Of a stretch of 64,000 nucleotides of DNA, positions 9,151 through 19,835 are shown piece after piece. Source of the stretch: Holophagales bacterium. GTDB lineage: Bacteria > Acidobacteriota > Thermoanaerobaculia > Multivoradales > Multivoraceae. Position numbers and translations under genes: made by a program. The stretch lies in contig VXZQ01000007.1 of the NCBI GenBank assembly GCA_009845425.1, positions 351,743 to 415,742 of the forward strand, given 5' to 3'. The notes beneath the pieces were generated by a model. It had not been told where the DNA came from. It saw nothing but the letters and a program-made list of their open reading frames with translations, and did no database searches. The stretch's first letter is position 1, and each line of letters starts with the position of its first letter.

Positions 9151-10542
9151 CTAGAAGAGGTAGCCCATGGCCAGGTTCCATTCGTCGAACCCGGTGCCGC
9201 CGGGGTTGGTCCAGTCCTGGTAGCCGACCTTGAAGACGAGCCGGTCGATGGGTTGCCAGGCGGCGCCCCAGGTCAGGATCTCGCGATCGAAGATCGGGTC
9301 GCTCTCGAATCCGGCCGGCACGCGGACCTGGGTGTCGATCGACTCGATTCGGACGAAGGGCGACAGCGAAGCGCGTCCGCCGCGGCGGGCGAGAACGTCG
9401 TAGGCCAGCTCGAGGTAGTGCCCCTCCAGGCGTTCGCCGATCGAGTTGCTGCCGGTGATGCCCAGCGCCGCGTTCAGGCGGGCCGTGTCGCCGACATCGC
9501 CCTGGGCCCACAGGCCGCGCAACCGGAAGCCTCGGTGACTCCAGTCGAAGTGGAAGTCCAGGATCTCGGTGCGGGCGTCGATCGTGGCGCCCGAGGGGTC
9601 GAGGAGTCCCTGGCCGGAGTTCCCGACGTAGGCGGAGACGCCGACGATCAGCCCAGGCGTCGCGGTGTAGTCGAGTCGCCCAGTCCAGGCGAAGTCTTCC
9701 GCTTGGGCCTTGGCCCCCTTCTGGCGCCCGCCGCGGAGGCCGTTCGACGTGAATCCGGCGCCCTTCAGGCCGTTGACCACGTAGCTCCGGTAGGAGAAGG
9801 GGCCCACGTCGCCGAAGATGCCGGCGCCGTTCTCGCGCCAGGTGCTGGGGATCAGGACCTGCTCCACGTAGGGACGCTCCGCGCTCGGGAAGAGGGTGGG
9901 CTCGTGCAACTCGTTGAGCCAGCCCATGGGGAGCAGCAGGATTCCCGTGCGGAAGTTCAACTGCGGCTTCCACAGGTAGTCGAGGTACGCGAACTCCACC
10001 GAGGCGCTGCCGGATTTGGACGTCGAAGCGTGCTCGAACTCGATCTCCGAGTTGAACACCCAGCGATCGTCGAACTTGTAGCCGACGTAGACGATGGCGC
10101 GCAGGAAGTCGATCGTGTCGCCGAAGCCGGTCGGTTCGCCGCCTTCGCGTTTGCTGGCGTAGCTCTCGAAGACCATCTCGCCGTAGCCTCCGATCGACAG
10201 GCCTTCCTCTACCCGGTAGACCTTCGAGGCGGCGATGCCCAGACCGTAAAGGCCTTCGGTGGCTTCAGCTCCCTCGGCCGCCGCGGGGCCGAGGTTTAGC
10301 TTCTCGATCTCCTCGGAGAGGACCTCGATCTGCTGTTCGAGTTCGGCCACGCGCTCGTCGGGCGCCTGGGCGGCCATCTCGGCGATCGCCCTGCGCAGGG
10401 TCTCGATCTGCTCCTCAAGCGTCGCGATGCGGTCCTCGGTGGAGTCCTGTGCCGCCGCAGGGACGGCATACAGGACGAGGGCCGCCAGTGCCATGAACAG
10501 CACCAGTGATCCCGTTCCGGCCATTCGGGAGTTGGTCTTCAT
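9151..10542 (-). CDS. outer-membrane porin with N-terminal coiled coil
   Basis: A 463-residue protein starting at MKTNSRMAG; an in-frame TTG 33 bases upstream is possible but less likely. A signal peptide ending AAAQ is followed by a heptad coiled coil at ~residues 33-80 (RIATLEEQIETLRRAIAEM, VAELEQQIEVLSEEIEKL). A long beta-barrel of the OprO/P or DcaP porin type follows (GYGEMVFES, WVFNSEIEFEHA, NFRTGILLLPMGWLNELHEP, LVFKVGYQDW). It ends MGYLF with terminal phenylalanine. Such porins form trimers; the coiled coil often mediates trimerisation or peptidoglycan contact. The substrate is unknown. A consensus TTGACA lies upstream. Confidence 0.85.
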   Translation of the reverse strand: MKTNSRMAGTGSLVLFMALAALVLYAVPAAAQDSTEDRIATLEEQIETLRRAIAEMAAQAPDERVAELEQQIEVLSEEIEKLNLGPAAAEGAEATEGLYGLGIAASKVYRVEEGLSIGGYGEMVFESYASKREGGEPTGFGDTIDFLRAIVYVGYKFDDRWVFNSEIEFEHASTSKSGSASVEFAYLDYLWKPQLNFRTGILLLPMGWLNELHEPTLFPSAERPYVEQVLIPSTWRENGAGIFGDVGPFSYRSYVVNGLKGAGFTSNGLRGGRQKGAKAQAEDFAWTGRLDYTATPGLIVGVSAYVGNSGQGLLDPSGATIDARTEILDFHFDWSHRGFRLRGLWAQGDVGDTARLNAALGITGSNSIGERLEGHYLELAYDVLARRGGRASLSPFVRIESIDTQVRVPAGFESDPIFDREILTWGAAWQPIDRLVFKVGYQDWTNPGGTGFDEWNLAMGYLF

Positions 10543-10601
10543 CCGGTTCGTCCGTCCTCCAGTTTCGCCAGGCAACGATGCTGCCTTTCGACGAGTCGGG
10601 G

Positions 10602-10636
10602 ATAGTGGATTGAACTGGTCCTATTTGTCAAGGACC
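10602..10636 (-). promoter_or_regulatory. candidate sigma70-type promoter and operator of the porin gene
   Basis: On the minus strand a perfect TTGACA (10626-10631) is followed after 18 bases by CACTAT (10602-10607), a weak -10 match. A short inverted repeat, GGTCC and GGACC, flanks the -35 at 10617-10621 and 10632-10636. The element lies about 60-90 bases before the porin start. The -10 is poor, so this is a candidate only. Confidence 0.4.
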
Positions 10637-10696
10637 GACCAGGCGAGGGCCGGATTGCTTGCCGGCTCTACGGTGCCGGCGTGGGCGAAAGGAGAG

Positions 10697-11101
10697 CTAC
10701 TCGACGACGCGGGTGGCGTTCGCTTCCATGTCGCCGAAGTCGCTGGCGAAGCTGCCGGTGAGGCTGTCGCCGTCGACAGTGCCGGAGAACGTCAGGCTGA
10801 GCGACTGTCCGCCGGCGTCGATGTCCATGGTGAAGCCGAGCGTGCCGTCGTCGTTCCAGGTTACGTCGGCGAGCTCAACGTCACCCTGGGGCGAACTCAT
10901 CGTTCCCATCAGGCCGCTGGCGTCGCCGGACACGATCAGGGTGGGTTCCTGGGTGCCGAGGGGAGTCTCGATCGTCATGTTCCAGGAACCTACGGCGGCG
11001 GGCAGGGCCGGCGCGCCATAGCCGCTGCAGGCGAATGTAAGCAGGGCGGCGACGAGGGCCAGGAGCAGTGTGTTGCGGAGTTTCCCGGTTTGGGGGGTCA
11101 T
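10697..11101 (-). CDS. small lipoprotein of unknown function
   Basis: A 134-residue predicted lipoprotein. The signal peptide ends in a lipobox, LLTFAC, with cysteine at ~residue 25. The mature part is beta-rich with regular turns: GSWNMTIETPLGTQEPTLIV, GLMGTMSSPQGDVELADVTW, LTFSGTVDGDSLTGSFASDFG. This pattern is seen in small secreted proteins of environmental Acidobacteriota-like genomes, which resemble a lipocalin-type or up-down barrel. No enzyme motif is visible. It stands alone between the porin and PPK2 genes on the same strand. Confidence 0.7.
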   Translation of the reverse strand: MTPQTGKLRNTLLLALVAALLTFACSGYGAPALPAAVGSWNMTIETPLGTQEPTLIVSGDASGLMGTMSSPQGDVELADVTWNDDGTLGFTMDIDAGGQSLSLTFSGTVDGDSLTGSFASDFGDMEANATRVVE

Positions 11102-11223
11102 TGTGGCCTTTCCGGTCCCCGTCGGGACCCGTGTCGTTCGAAGCGTTGCCTGGAGCGTCGGATCGCTCCGTAGTCAGGATCGCGTAGGCGGCGAATGATA
11201 GCCGAGGAACGGGTTCGGCGGCG

Positions 11224-12129
11224 CTACTCGTTCTCCAACTGGCGGCGCATGTCGTCGAACATGGCCAGGTCGGCGAGCGACGGTTCCGGGTTGTGCAGGT
11301 CGAGGCTGGCGAGCCTGTCGCGCACGATGTCGGCGACCGCCCAGCGCATGTACGGCTTGCTGTCGGCGGGAATCGCGTACCACGGCGCGTGGCTTCTGGT
11401 GGTCGAGCGAATCGCCTCGCCGTAGGCGCTCATGTACTCGTTCCAGAACCCCCGTTCGCGGACATCGCTGATGGCGAACTTCCAGTGCTTGTCGGGGCGG
11501 TCGAGGCGGCGCAGGAAGCGCGCCTTCTGCTCGTCGCGGGAGATGTTCAGGAAGAACTTCAGGATGACGGTGCCGTTGCGCGCCAGGTGCCGCTCGTGTT
11601 CGACGATCGATTCCATGCGTTGCTGCCACAGGCCGTTCGGGTCCAGGTGGGGCAGGTTCTGCTTCTCCAGCAACTCGGGATGGACGCGTACGACGAGAAC
11701 CTCCTCGTAGTAGCTGCGGTTGAAGACGCCGATGCGGCCGCGCTCGGGCAGGCTGCGGGCGGTGCGCCAGAGGAAGTCGTGATCGAGCTCTTCGCTTGAG
11801 GGTTGCTTGAAGTTGAACACCTGGCAGCCCGCCGGGTTGACGCCGGTAAGCAGGGCGTTGATCGTGCTGTCCTTGCCGGCGGCGTCCATGGCCTGGAAGA
11901 CGAGCAGCAGTGCGTAGCGGTTCTCGGCGTAGAGCAGCCTCTGCAGGCGGCTGATGTCGCGCACGGCGCGCCGGCGCAACTTGCGCAGTTCGTTGTGGCC
12001 GGGCGCGTCCGGCGGTGGCGCCGTGGCCCATTCCCGCGGATCGAAGCGTTTCGTCCCCTCGGGGACCAGGTAACGCTGAGCCGGCTTCGCGGTCTCGTGG
12101 AGAACGCCTTCGGGGCCGTCTGTGGACAT
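11224..12129 (-). CDS. ppk2: polyphosphate kinase 2 family protein
   Basis: A 301-residue P-loop kinase of the PPK2 family, which transfers phosphate between polyphosphate and nucleotides. Seen motifs are the Walker A variant LLVFQAMDAAGKDSTINALL near residue 75-95, GVFNRSYYEEVLVVRVHPELL, the conserved NEYMSAYGEAI and APWYAIPADSKPYMRWAVADIV, and the lid region DEQKARFLRRLDRPDKHWKF. The length is normal for a single-domain class. Whether it acts on NMP, NDP or AMP cannot be decided by eye. It lies alone, divergent from the sulfatase gene that follows. Confidence 0.92.
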   Translation of the reverse strand: MSTDGPEGVLHETAKPAQRYLVPEGTKRFDPREWATAPPPDAPGHNELRKLRRRAVRDISRLQRLLYAENRYALLLVFQAMDAAGKDSTINALLTGVNPAGCQVFNFKQPSSEELDHDFLWRTARSLPERGRIGVFNRSYYEEVLVVRVHPELLEKQNLPHLDPNGLWQQRMESIVEHERHLARNGTVILKFFLNISRDEQKARFLRRLDRPDKHWKFAISDVRERGFWNEYMSAYGEAIRSTTRSHAPWYAIPADSKPYMRWAVADIVRDRLASLDLHNPEPSLADLAMFDDMRRQLENE

Positions 12130-12176
12130 GAAGCGCCTAGGATACTCGCACGGATGGGCCGGATCAGGAGGTGATC

Positions 12177-13733
12177 GTGACGAAGCGAACCCATCGACGG
12201 GAGTTCCTCAAGACCGTAGGGGCGGCGACGGCAGGCGTGGCAGTCGCGTGCAGCCTGCGGTCCGAGCGGGATCTGGACCGGATGCCCAACGTCGTCTTCA
12301 TCCTGGCCGACGACATGGGCTACGGCGACATTACCGGTCTGAACCGCGACTCGCAGATTCCGACCGCGAACATCGATCGCCTGATCCGCGAGGGCCGGTA
12401 CTTCACCGACGCCCACTCGCCTTCGGCTCTGTGCACGCCAACCCGCTACGGCGTGCTCACCGGCCGCTACTGCTTCCGTACGCGAGTGAAACGCAGCGTG
12501 CTCTGGGGCTACAGCCGCCACCTGATCGAACCCGAGCGCACGACGGTCGCTTCGCTTCTGAAGGAACGCGGCTACCGGACCCACTGCATCGGCAAGTGGC
12601 ACCTGGGGATGGATATGCCGGCCCGCGGCGGCAGCGGTTTCCCCGAGGGCGACGAAGTGGTCGACCAACGCTCCTACACCGGCGACGTCGACTGGGCGGG
12701 CCGGATCGAGAACGGACCGGTCGCCAACGGCTTCGACACGTTCTACGGCATCTCGGCTTCGCTCGACATGCATCCCTACATCTACATCGAGGACGATCAC
12801 TTCGTGGGGGAGTGCACGGTCGAGAACGACCTGCTCTTCACGACGGAGGACACCCGTGAGGAGCGCTACGGCGACAACCTCGGTCCGGCCCACGCGGACT
12901 TCCGTGCCGATGAGGTGATGCCGAAGCTGACCCGGCGCACCGTGGAGACGATCGAAGCCCAGAACGCCGATGAACCCTTCTTCGTGTTTCTGGGGCTCAC
13001 CGCTCCCCACATCCCCATCGTGCCGTCGGAGAGGTTCCGCGGATTGAGCGAACTCGGGCCCTACGGCGACTTCTGTCTCGAGGTCGACGACACCGTGGGG
13101 CAGGTGCTCGACGCCCTGGATCGCGCGGGACTCGCCGACGACACCCTGGTCATCTTCACCGCCGACAACGGGTGCGCGCCCTACATCGGGGTCGAGGAGA
13201 TGAACGAGCAGGGGCACTACCCAAGCTACGTCTACCGGGGCTACAAGTCGGACATCTACGAGGGCGGCCACCGCATTCCGTTCGCCGCCCGCTGGCCGCG
13301 TCGGATCCCGGCGGGAACCCGCTCCGACGAGATCATCTGCCTGACGGACCTGCTCGCGACCTGCGCCGGCATCACCGGCACGAGGCTCGGAGAAGATGCC
13401 GGCGAAGACAGCTACGACATTCTCCCGGCGCTCCTCGGCGAACCTCTGTCCGCACCGATCCGTGAGGCGACCGTGTACCAGGCGGGCGACGGCTCGTACG
13501 CGATCCGGCAGGGCCGCTGGAAGCTGGAGGACACACCGAGCTCCGGCGGCTACTACCGCGTGTCACGCGAAGAGGCCCGCGAGGCCGGCCTGCCCGAGAT
13601 CCAGCTCTACGATCTGTTCGCGGACATCGGGGAACGCACGAACGTCTACGCCGAGCATCCCGACGTCGTGGAACATCTGACGGCCCTGCTCGAGAAGTAC
13701 AAGCGCCAGGACCGCAGCGCACCCGTGCTGTAG
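12177..13733 (+). CDS. arylsulfatase, Tat-exported lipoprotein
   Basis: The GTG at 12177 is preferred because AGGAGGT lies just upstream; a GTG six bases earlier sits inside that site. The 518-residue protein begins with a twin-arginine signal (RREFLKT) and a lipobox (VAVAC, cysteine 25). The sulfatase core has the metal-binding LADDMGYGD at ~44-51 and the formylglycine motif CTPTR with Cys86, followed by LTGRY. GKWHLGMD and TADNGCAPYIG are further alkaline-phosphatase-fold motifs. It probably cleaves sulfate esters, perhaps from sulfated polysaccharides, outside the cytoplasm. No formylglycine-generating enzyme is in the window. Confidence 0.9.
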   Translation: MTKRTHRREFLKTVGAATAGVAVACSLRSERDLDRMPNVVFILADDMGYGDITGLNRDSQIPTANIDRLIREGRYFTDAHSPSALCTPTRYGVLTGRYCFRTRVKRSVLWGYSRHLIEPERTTVASLLKERGYRTHCIGKWHLGMDMPARGGSGFPEGDEVVDQRSYTGDVDWAGRIENGPVANGFDTFYGISASLDMHPYIYIEDDHFVGECTVENDLLFTTEDTREERYGDNLGPAHADFRADEVMPKLTRRTVETIEAQNADEPFFVFLGLTAPHIPIVPSERFRGLSELGPYGDFCLEVDDTVGQVLDALDRAGLADDTLVIFTADNGCAPYIGVEEMNEQGHYPSYVYRGYKSDIYEGGHRIPFAARWPRRIPAGTRSDEIICLTDLLATCAGITGTRLGEDAGEDSYDILPALLGEPLSAPIREATVYQAGDGSYAIRQGRWKLEDTPSSGGYYRVSREEAREAGLPEIQLYDLFADIGERTNVYAEHPDVVEHLTALLEKYKRQDRSAPVL

Positions 13734-13742
13734 CGCCTTTGG

Positions 13743-15146
13743 CTACTCCACGTTCGTGGTGGGAAGGAACCCTGCGAGTTCGTCTACAACGGGTGCGTAC
13801 TCCGGCACGGAAGCCAGGTTGGTCCACTCGTTCGGGTCTGCGTCGTGGTCATATAACTCCTGACCGCCGTCGTGGTACTCGATGTAGCGCCAGCGTTCGC
13901 TGCGGACGGAGTGGTTCCCGTATCCGTAGGTCGTCAGCACGGGTCGTGGCCATGCCGACTCGGGGTCCTCGAGCAGGGGCACGAGGCTCTGGCCGTCCAG
14001 CCCGTTTCGGGCGGGGACTCCGGCAAGCTCCACCAGGGTCGGGTAGAGATCGACGAGGCTGACGGGGCGTGGACTCGTGGCGCCGCGCCGCGTCGCCGCC
14101 GGCGAGGAGATGATCAGCGTCGTACGGGTGGTCACCTCCCAGAGTGCGTGCTTCCGCCAGTGCCGCTTCTGGCCGAGATGCCAGCCGTGATCGCCCCAGA
14201 GCACGACGATGGTGTTGTCGGTGTGCTCGCTAGCGTCCAGAGCGTCCAGCAGGCGGCCGACATGCGCGTCGACGAAGCTGATCGTGGCCAGGTAGCTCTG
14301 CACCGCCCGGTGCCACTGGTCGTGCTTCAGCACCATCGCGTGGTCCTCGCCGTGCCTGCTGAAGTTGCGGGAGTCGGAGACCGCGTACACCTCCGCCGCG
14401 AGTTTCTTCCCGAACGCCGGAAGGTCGTCCCGGTCGTTGTCCAGGGTCGCCGGCAGTTCGACTTCCTCCAGTGGGTGCATGTCGAAGTACTTCCTCGGCA
14501 CGTACCAGGGCAGGTGGGGCTTGGTGAAGCCGCACGCCAGGAAGAAGGGCTTCTCGTGCGCCTTGTTCAGCTCGCCGATCGTCCAGTCCACGATCTTGAC
14601 GTCGAACATCTCGGAGTCGTCCATGTCGAGCGGTCCCCAGGGTGCCCACGCGGACTCCGGGACATGCTCCTGCCGTTCCCCGATGTGCCGGGCGCCCCTC
14701 GGCCGCGCCGGCGTGTAGTACTCGTCCCAGGAGTCCGGATCGCCGGCGCGCGTTCCATGGAAGATCTTGCCGCCGCCCCGCGTGGAGTAGCCGTGCGCTT
14801 TCAGGTGCTGCATCAGGGTCACGGCGTCGGGCAGCTTCTCGCGAAACCGCTCGCGGTTGCCGTAGACGCCGGAGTTCGACGGCAGGACGCCCGACAGCAG
14901 GCTGACCCGGGAGGGGTTGCAGAGGGGCGCGGGCGCATAGGCCCTCGTAAACGATACGCCGCGACGCGCCAGGCGATCGATGTTCGGCGTGCTCGCCTGG
15001 GGATGGCCGGCCAGGTGGCCGACCCAGTCGTTCAGGTCGTCGACAGCGATAAAGAGGATGTTGGGAGGCCGGTCCTGCGCAAGCGTCGGCGCGGCGACGA
15101 GCACCGCCAGAGCGATGAGCAATGCAGCGACTGGGAACCTGTGCAT
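13743..15146 (-). CDS. sulfatase, iduronate-2-sulfatase-like
   Basis: A 467-residue secreted sulfatase with a Sec signal (residues 1-24, ending TLAQ). It has the metal site FIAVDDLNDWVGHLAGHPQ, Cys76 in CNPSR (formylglycine site), GGGKIFHG, KPFFLACGFTKPHLPW and WGDHGWHLGQKRHWRK. The DDLNDW and GDHGWHLG motifs are typical of iduronate-2-sulfatase and choline-sulfatase-like sequences. Nine bases separate it from the convergent arylsulfatase gene. The substrate is likely a sulfated glycan, but the exact bond is unknown. Confidence 0.9.
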   Translation of the reverse strand: MHRFPVAALLIALAVLVAAPTLAQDRPPNILFIAVDDLNDWVGHLAGHPQASTPNIDRLARRGVSFTRAYAPAPLCNPSRVSLLSGVLPSNSGVYGNRERFREKLPDAVTLMQHLKAHGYSTRGGGKIFHGTRAGDPDSWDEYYTPARPRGARHIGERQEHVPESAWAPWGPLDMDDSEMFDVKIVDWTIGELNKAHEKPFFLACGFTKPHLPWYVPRKYFDMHPLEEVELPATLDNDRDDLPAFGKKLAAEVYAVSDSRNFSRHGEDHAMVLKHDQWHRAVQSYLATISFVDAHVGRLLDALDASEHTDNTIVVLWGDHGWHLGQKRHWRKHALWEVTTRTTLIISSPAATRRGATSPRPVSLVDLYPTLVELAGVPARNGLDGQSLVPLLEDPESAWPRPVLTTYGYGNHSVRSERWRYIEYHDGGQELYDHDADPNEWTNLASVPEYAPVVDELAGFLPTTNVE

Positions 15147-15211
15147 CCTGCCTCCCGACGTTCGAGAACCCGCCCTACTATAGGGCTGGATCGAGCCGCT
15201 AGAGTCATGGC

Positions 15212-16690
15212 GTGAGGCAGACCCGTCGTACCTTCCTGGCCTCTTCCGCTTCGATTCTGAGCGCCGCGGCCCTGCCCGCCGCGCGACCGCAGGCGGGCAG
15301 GGCTCCGAACATCCTGCTCTGCATCTCCGACGACCAGTCCTGGTTGCACACCGGTGCGGGAGGCGATCCCGTCGTGCGCACTCCGGGCTTCGACCGGGTG
15401 GCTTCGGAGGGGGTTCTCTTCACGCAGGCCTTCTGCGACGCGCCGACCTGCGGGCCCTCGCGGAGCGCGCTCCTTACGGGTCAGCCGATCTGGCGCCTCA
15501 AGGAGGCCGGGAACATCCACAGCACCCTGCCGGCGAAGTTCGCCACCTACACGGAGATGCTGGAACAGGCCGGCTACGCCATCGGCCACACCCTGAAGGG
15601 CTGGGGTCCGGGACGGCTGGAGCCGGGTGGCAGGACGCGGAACCCGGCCGGAGACAGGTTCGGAGGTTTCGAGGAGTTCCTCGGTGCGCGGGATGGGGAG
15701 CAGCCGTTCTGCTTCTGGCTTGGCAGCTACGACCCGCACCGGCCGTACACGGCGGGATCGGGGCAGGAGTCGGGCAAGGATCCGGCGAAGGTCGACGTCC
15801 CGCCACACCTCCCGGACCATCCCATCGTGCGCGACGACATCCTCGACTACTACGTCGAGGTGGAGCGCTTCGATGGGAGGGTCGAGGCCGCGCTCGCGCT
15901 CCTCGAGCAGGCGGGAGAACTCGAGAACACCCTGGTCGTCGTCACCAGCGATCACGGCATGCCGTTCCCGCGGGCCAAGGCCAGCCTGTACGACTACGGC
16001 AGCCGGGTGCCCCTGGCGGTTCGCTGGGGCGAGGCGATTCCCGGCGGTCGGGTGGTCGACGACTTCGTCAGCCTGAGCGACCTGGCGCCGACCTTCCTCG
16101 AGGCGGCGGGACTCGAGCCGGCGGCGGAGATGACGGCGAGTAGCCTGTTGCCGTCGCTTTCGTCTTCGGCCGGCGGCCGCGTGGAGCCGGACCGGGACGC
16201 CGCCTTCATCGCGATGGAGCGGCACGACGGCTGCCGCCGCGGCGGCAAGGGCTACCCCTGCCGGGCGATTCGTACCGAGAGCCATCTCTACATCCGGAAC
16301 TTCGAGCCGACGCGTTGGCCTTCTGGCTCGCCGAACGCGAAGGACTGCGCCCGGGGAATCCCCTACGGCGAGATCGATTCGTCGCCGACCAAGACCCTGA
16401 TGATGGAGTCGCGAGACGAACCGGGAATCGATCATCTGGCGGAGCTTTCCTTCGGGACCCGGCCCGAGCACGAGCTCTACGACCTGCGAAGCGATCCGGG
16501 CCAGTTGAACAACCTCGCGAGCGACCCGTCGTCGCGGCCGATCCTGGAGCAGTTGCGGGATCGCCTGATGGACCATCTCGCAGCGACCGGCGATCCGCGC
16601 GCCCTGGGCCTGCCCGCGCCCTGGGACTACTACCCCTACTACGGCCGGAGAGTGAACGAGGACTGGGAGGTCGACGCACCACCGGGCTAG
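15212..16690 (+). CDS. sulfatase, N-sulfoglucosamine sulfohydrolase (heparan N-sulfatase)-like
   Basis: A 492-residue protein starting at GTG with a twin-arginine signal (TRRTFLASSASIL). The formylglycine motif is CGPSR with Cys80, after CISDDQSWLHTGAGGDP. The region SDHGMPFPRAKASLYDYGSR matches the sulfamidase-like group rather than the arylsulfatase next door. The C-terminus has the usual ELYDLRSDPGQLNNLASDP block. Together with its two neighbours it makes a set of three sulfatases with different active-site contexts, which suggests stepwise desulfation of a complex substrate. Confidence 0.88.
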   Translation: MRQTRRTFLASSASILSAAALPAARPQAGRAPNILLCISDDQSWLHTGAGGDPVVRTPGFDRVASEGVLFTQAFCDAPTCGPSRSALLTGQPIWRLKEAGNIHSTLPAKFATYTEMLEQAGYAIGHTLKGWGPGRLEPGGRTRNPAGDRFGGFEEFLGARDGEQPFCFWLGSYDPHRPYTAGSGQESGKDPAKVDVPPHLPDHPIVRDDILDYYVEVERFDGRVEAALALLEQAGELENTLVVVTSDHGMPFPRAKASLYDYGSRVPLAVRWGEAIPGGRVVDDFVSLSDLAPTFLEAAGLEPAAEMTASSLLPSLSSSAGGRVEPDRDAAFIAMERHDGCRRGGKGYPCRAIRTESHLYIRNFEPTRWPSGSPNAKDCARGIPYGEIDSSPTKTLMMESRDEPGIDHLAELSFGTRPEHELYDLRSDPGQLNNLASDPSSRPILEQLRDRLMDHLAATGDPRALGLPAPWDYYPYYGRRVNEDWEVDAPPG

Positions 16691-16720
16691 AGTTGCGCCA
16701 ACCCACTGAAGGAGAAACAG

Positions 16721-17050
16721 ATGAGCAGAGTCGACTGGTACTACCACCGAAACGGCTGAACAAGCTGCAAGAGAGCGTCCAAGTTGATGGACGCACGCGG
16801 CGCGGAGATAGCGGACAGGACTCCGGCGAGCCGGAAGTTGGGGAGGGCCGACGCGGAGGCGCTGCTCGCCGACGCGCAGACTCTCTACGTGGCCAAGGGC
16901 CGCAAGCAGACGGAGCTGCCGGCGTCCGACCCGGGCGCGGCCGACCTGATGCTTGGCCCGACGGGCAACCTGCGGGCGCCGGTGGTCAGGGTGGGCCGCA
17001 CGCTGATCGTGGGCTACCACGAAGAGGCCCTGAGCAGGGCCTTGGGTTGA
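16721..17050 (+). CDS. ArsC/Spx-family selenoprotein (UGA read as selenocysteine 13)
   Basis: A small reading frame starts at ATG 16721, with AAGGAG six bases upstream. It meets TGA at codon 13 (16757-16759) and then stays open to TGA at 17048-17050, 109 residues in all. The residues around the TGA read YYHRNG-U-TSCKRASKLMDARG, so the TGA sits exactly where the first redox cysteine of a CxxC motif is expected in ArsC/Spx/YffB-type thioredoxin-fold proteins. The rest fits the family: TLYVAKGRKQTEL, LMLGPTGNLRAPVVRVGRTLIVGY. Families of ArsC-like selenoproteins with this U-x-x-C motif are known. A conventional call would start at 16784 and lose the active site. A redox or reductase role is inferred; the substrate is unknown. 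Confidence 0.85.
16764..16801 (+). promoter_or_regulatory. bacterial SECIS element candidate
   Basis: Downstream of the UGA the sequence folds into a 7-bp perfect stem: GCGTCCA (16775-16781) pairs with TGGACGC (16788-16794), closing a six-base loop AGTTGA (16782-16787). A lower stem GCTGC (16764-16768) can pair with GCGGC (16797-16801) with one G-U. The apical loop lies 22 bases after the UGA and has a G in its second position. Both match the known pattern for bacterial SECIS elements, which recruit SelB. The hairpin is inside the coding region, as required in bacteria. Confidence 0.75.
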
Positions 17051-17074
17051 GCGCCCCGGCTGGCGACTCGGGCT

Positions 17075-17118
17075 CGCCGCTTCGCGGCGTCGCCCGGATC
17101 GCGGGCCAGAAGGCCCGC
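17075..17118. terminator. two hairpins in the convergent gap before lon
   Basis: CGCCGC-TTC-GCGGCG (17075-17089) and GCGGGCC-AGAA-GGCCCGC (17101-17118) are perfect inverted repeats between the selenoprotein gene and the convergent lon gene. Neither has a T-run, so intrinsic termination is possible rather than certain. The second hairpin resembles another at 55223-55240 and may be a dispersed repeat. Confidence 0.45.
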
Positions 17119-17141
17119 GCAACGGCCGGCGCACCCAGTGG

Positions 17142-19724
<2,583 letters not shown>

Positions 19725-19835
19725 GAGTCGAGTGCCTCTCGGTTCGGGGCGGTTGTCGTGCTTGTGTCCGCCGGAACGGAGCTGCCGCGGGATCTTACTC
19801 CATTTCGCTTAGGTTGTACACATCTTAGTGCGTCT

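Noticed and set aside
16784..17050. A stand-alone 88-residue gene starting at TTG 16784
   Set aside because: It lacks a ribosome site and the redox motif; the frame is continuous with ATG 16721 through the TGA and is better explained as a selenoprotein.
15032..17134. A 700-codon minus-strand frame across the sulfatase and selenoprotein genes
   Set aside because: Arg/Pro/Gly-rich and motif-free, antisense to genes with clear motifs.
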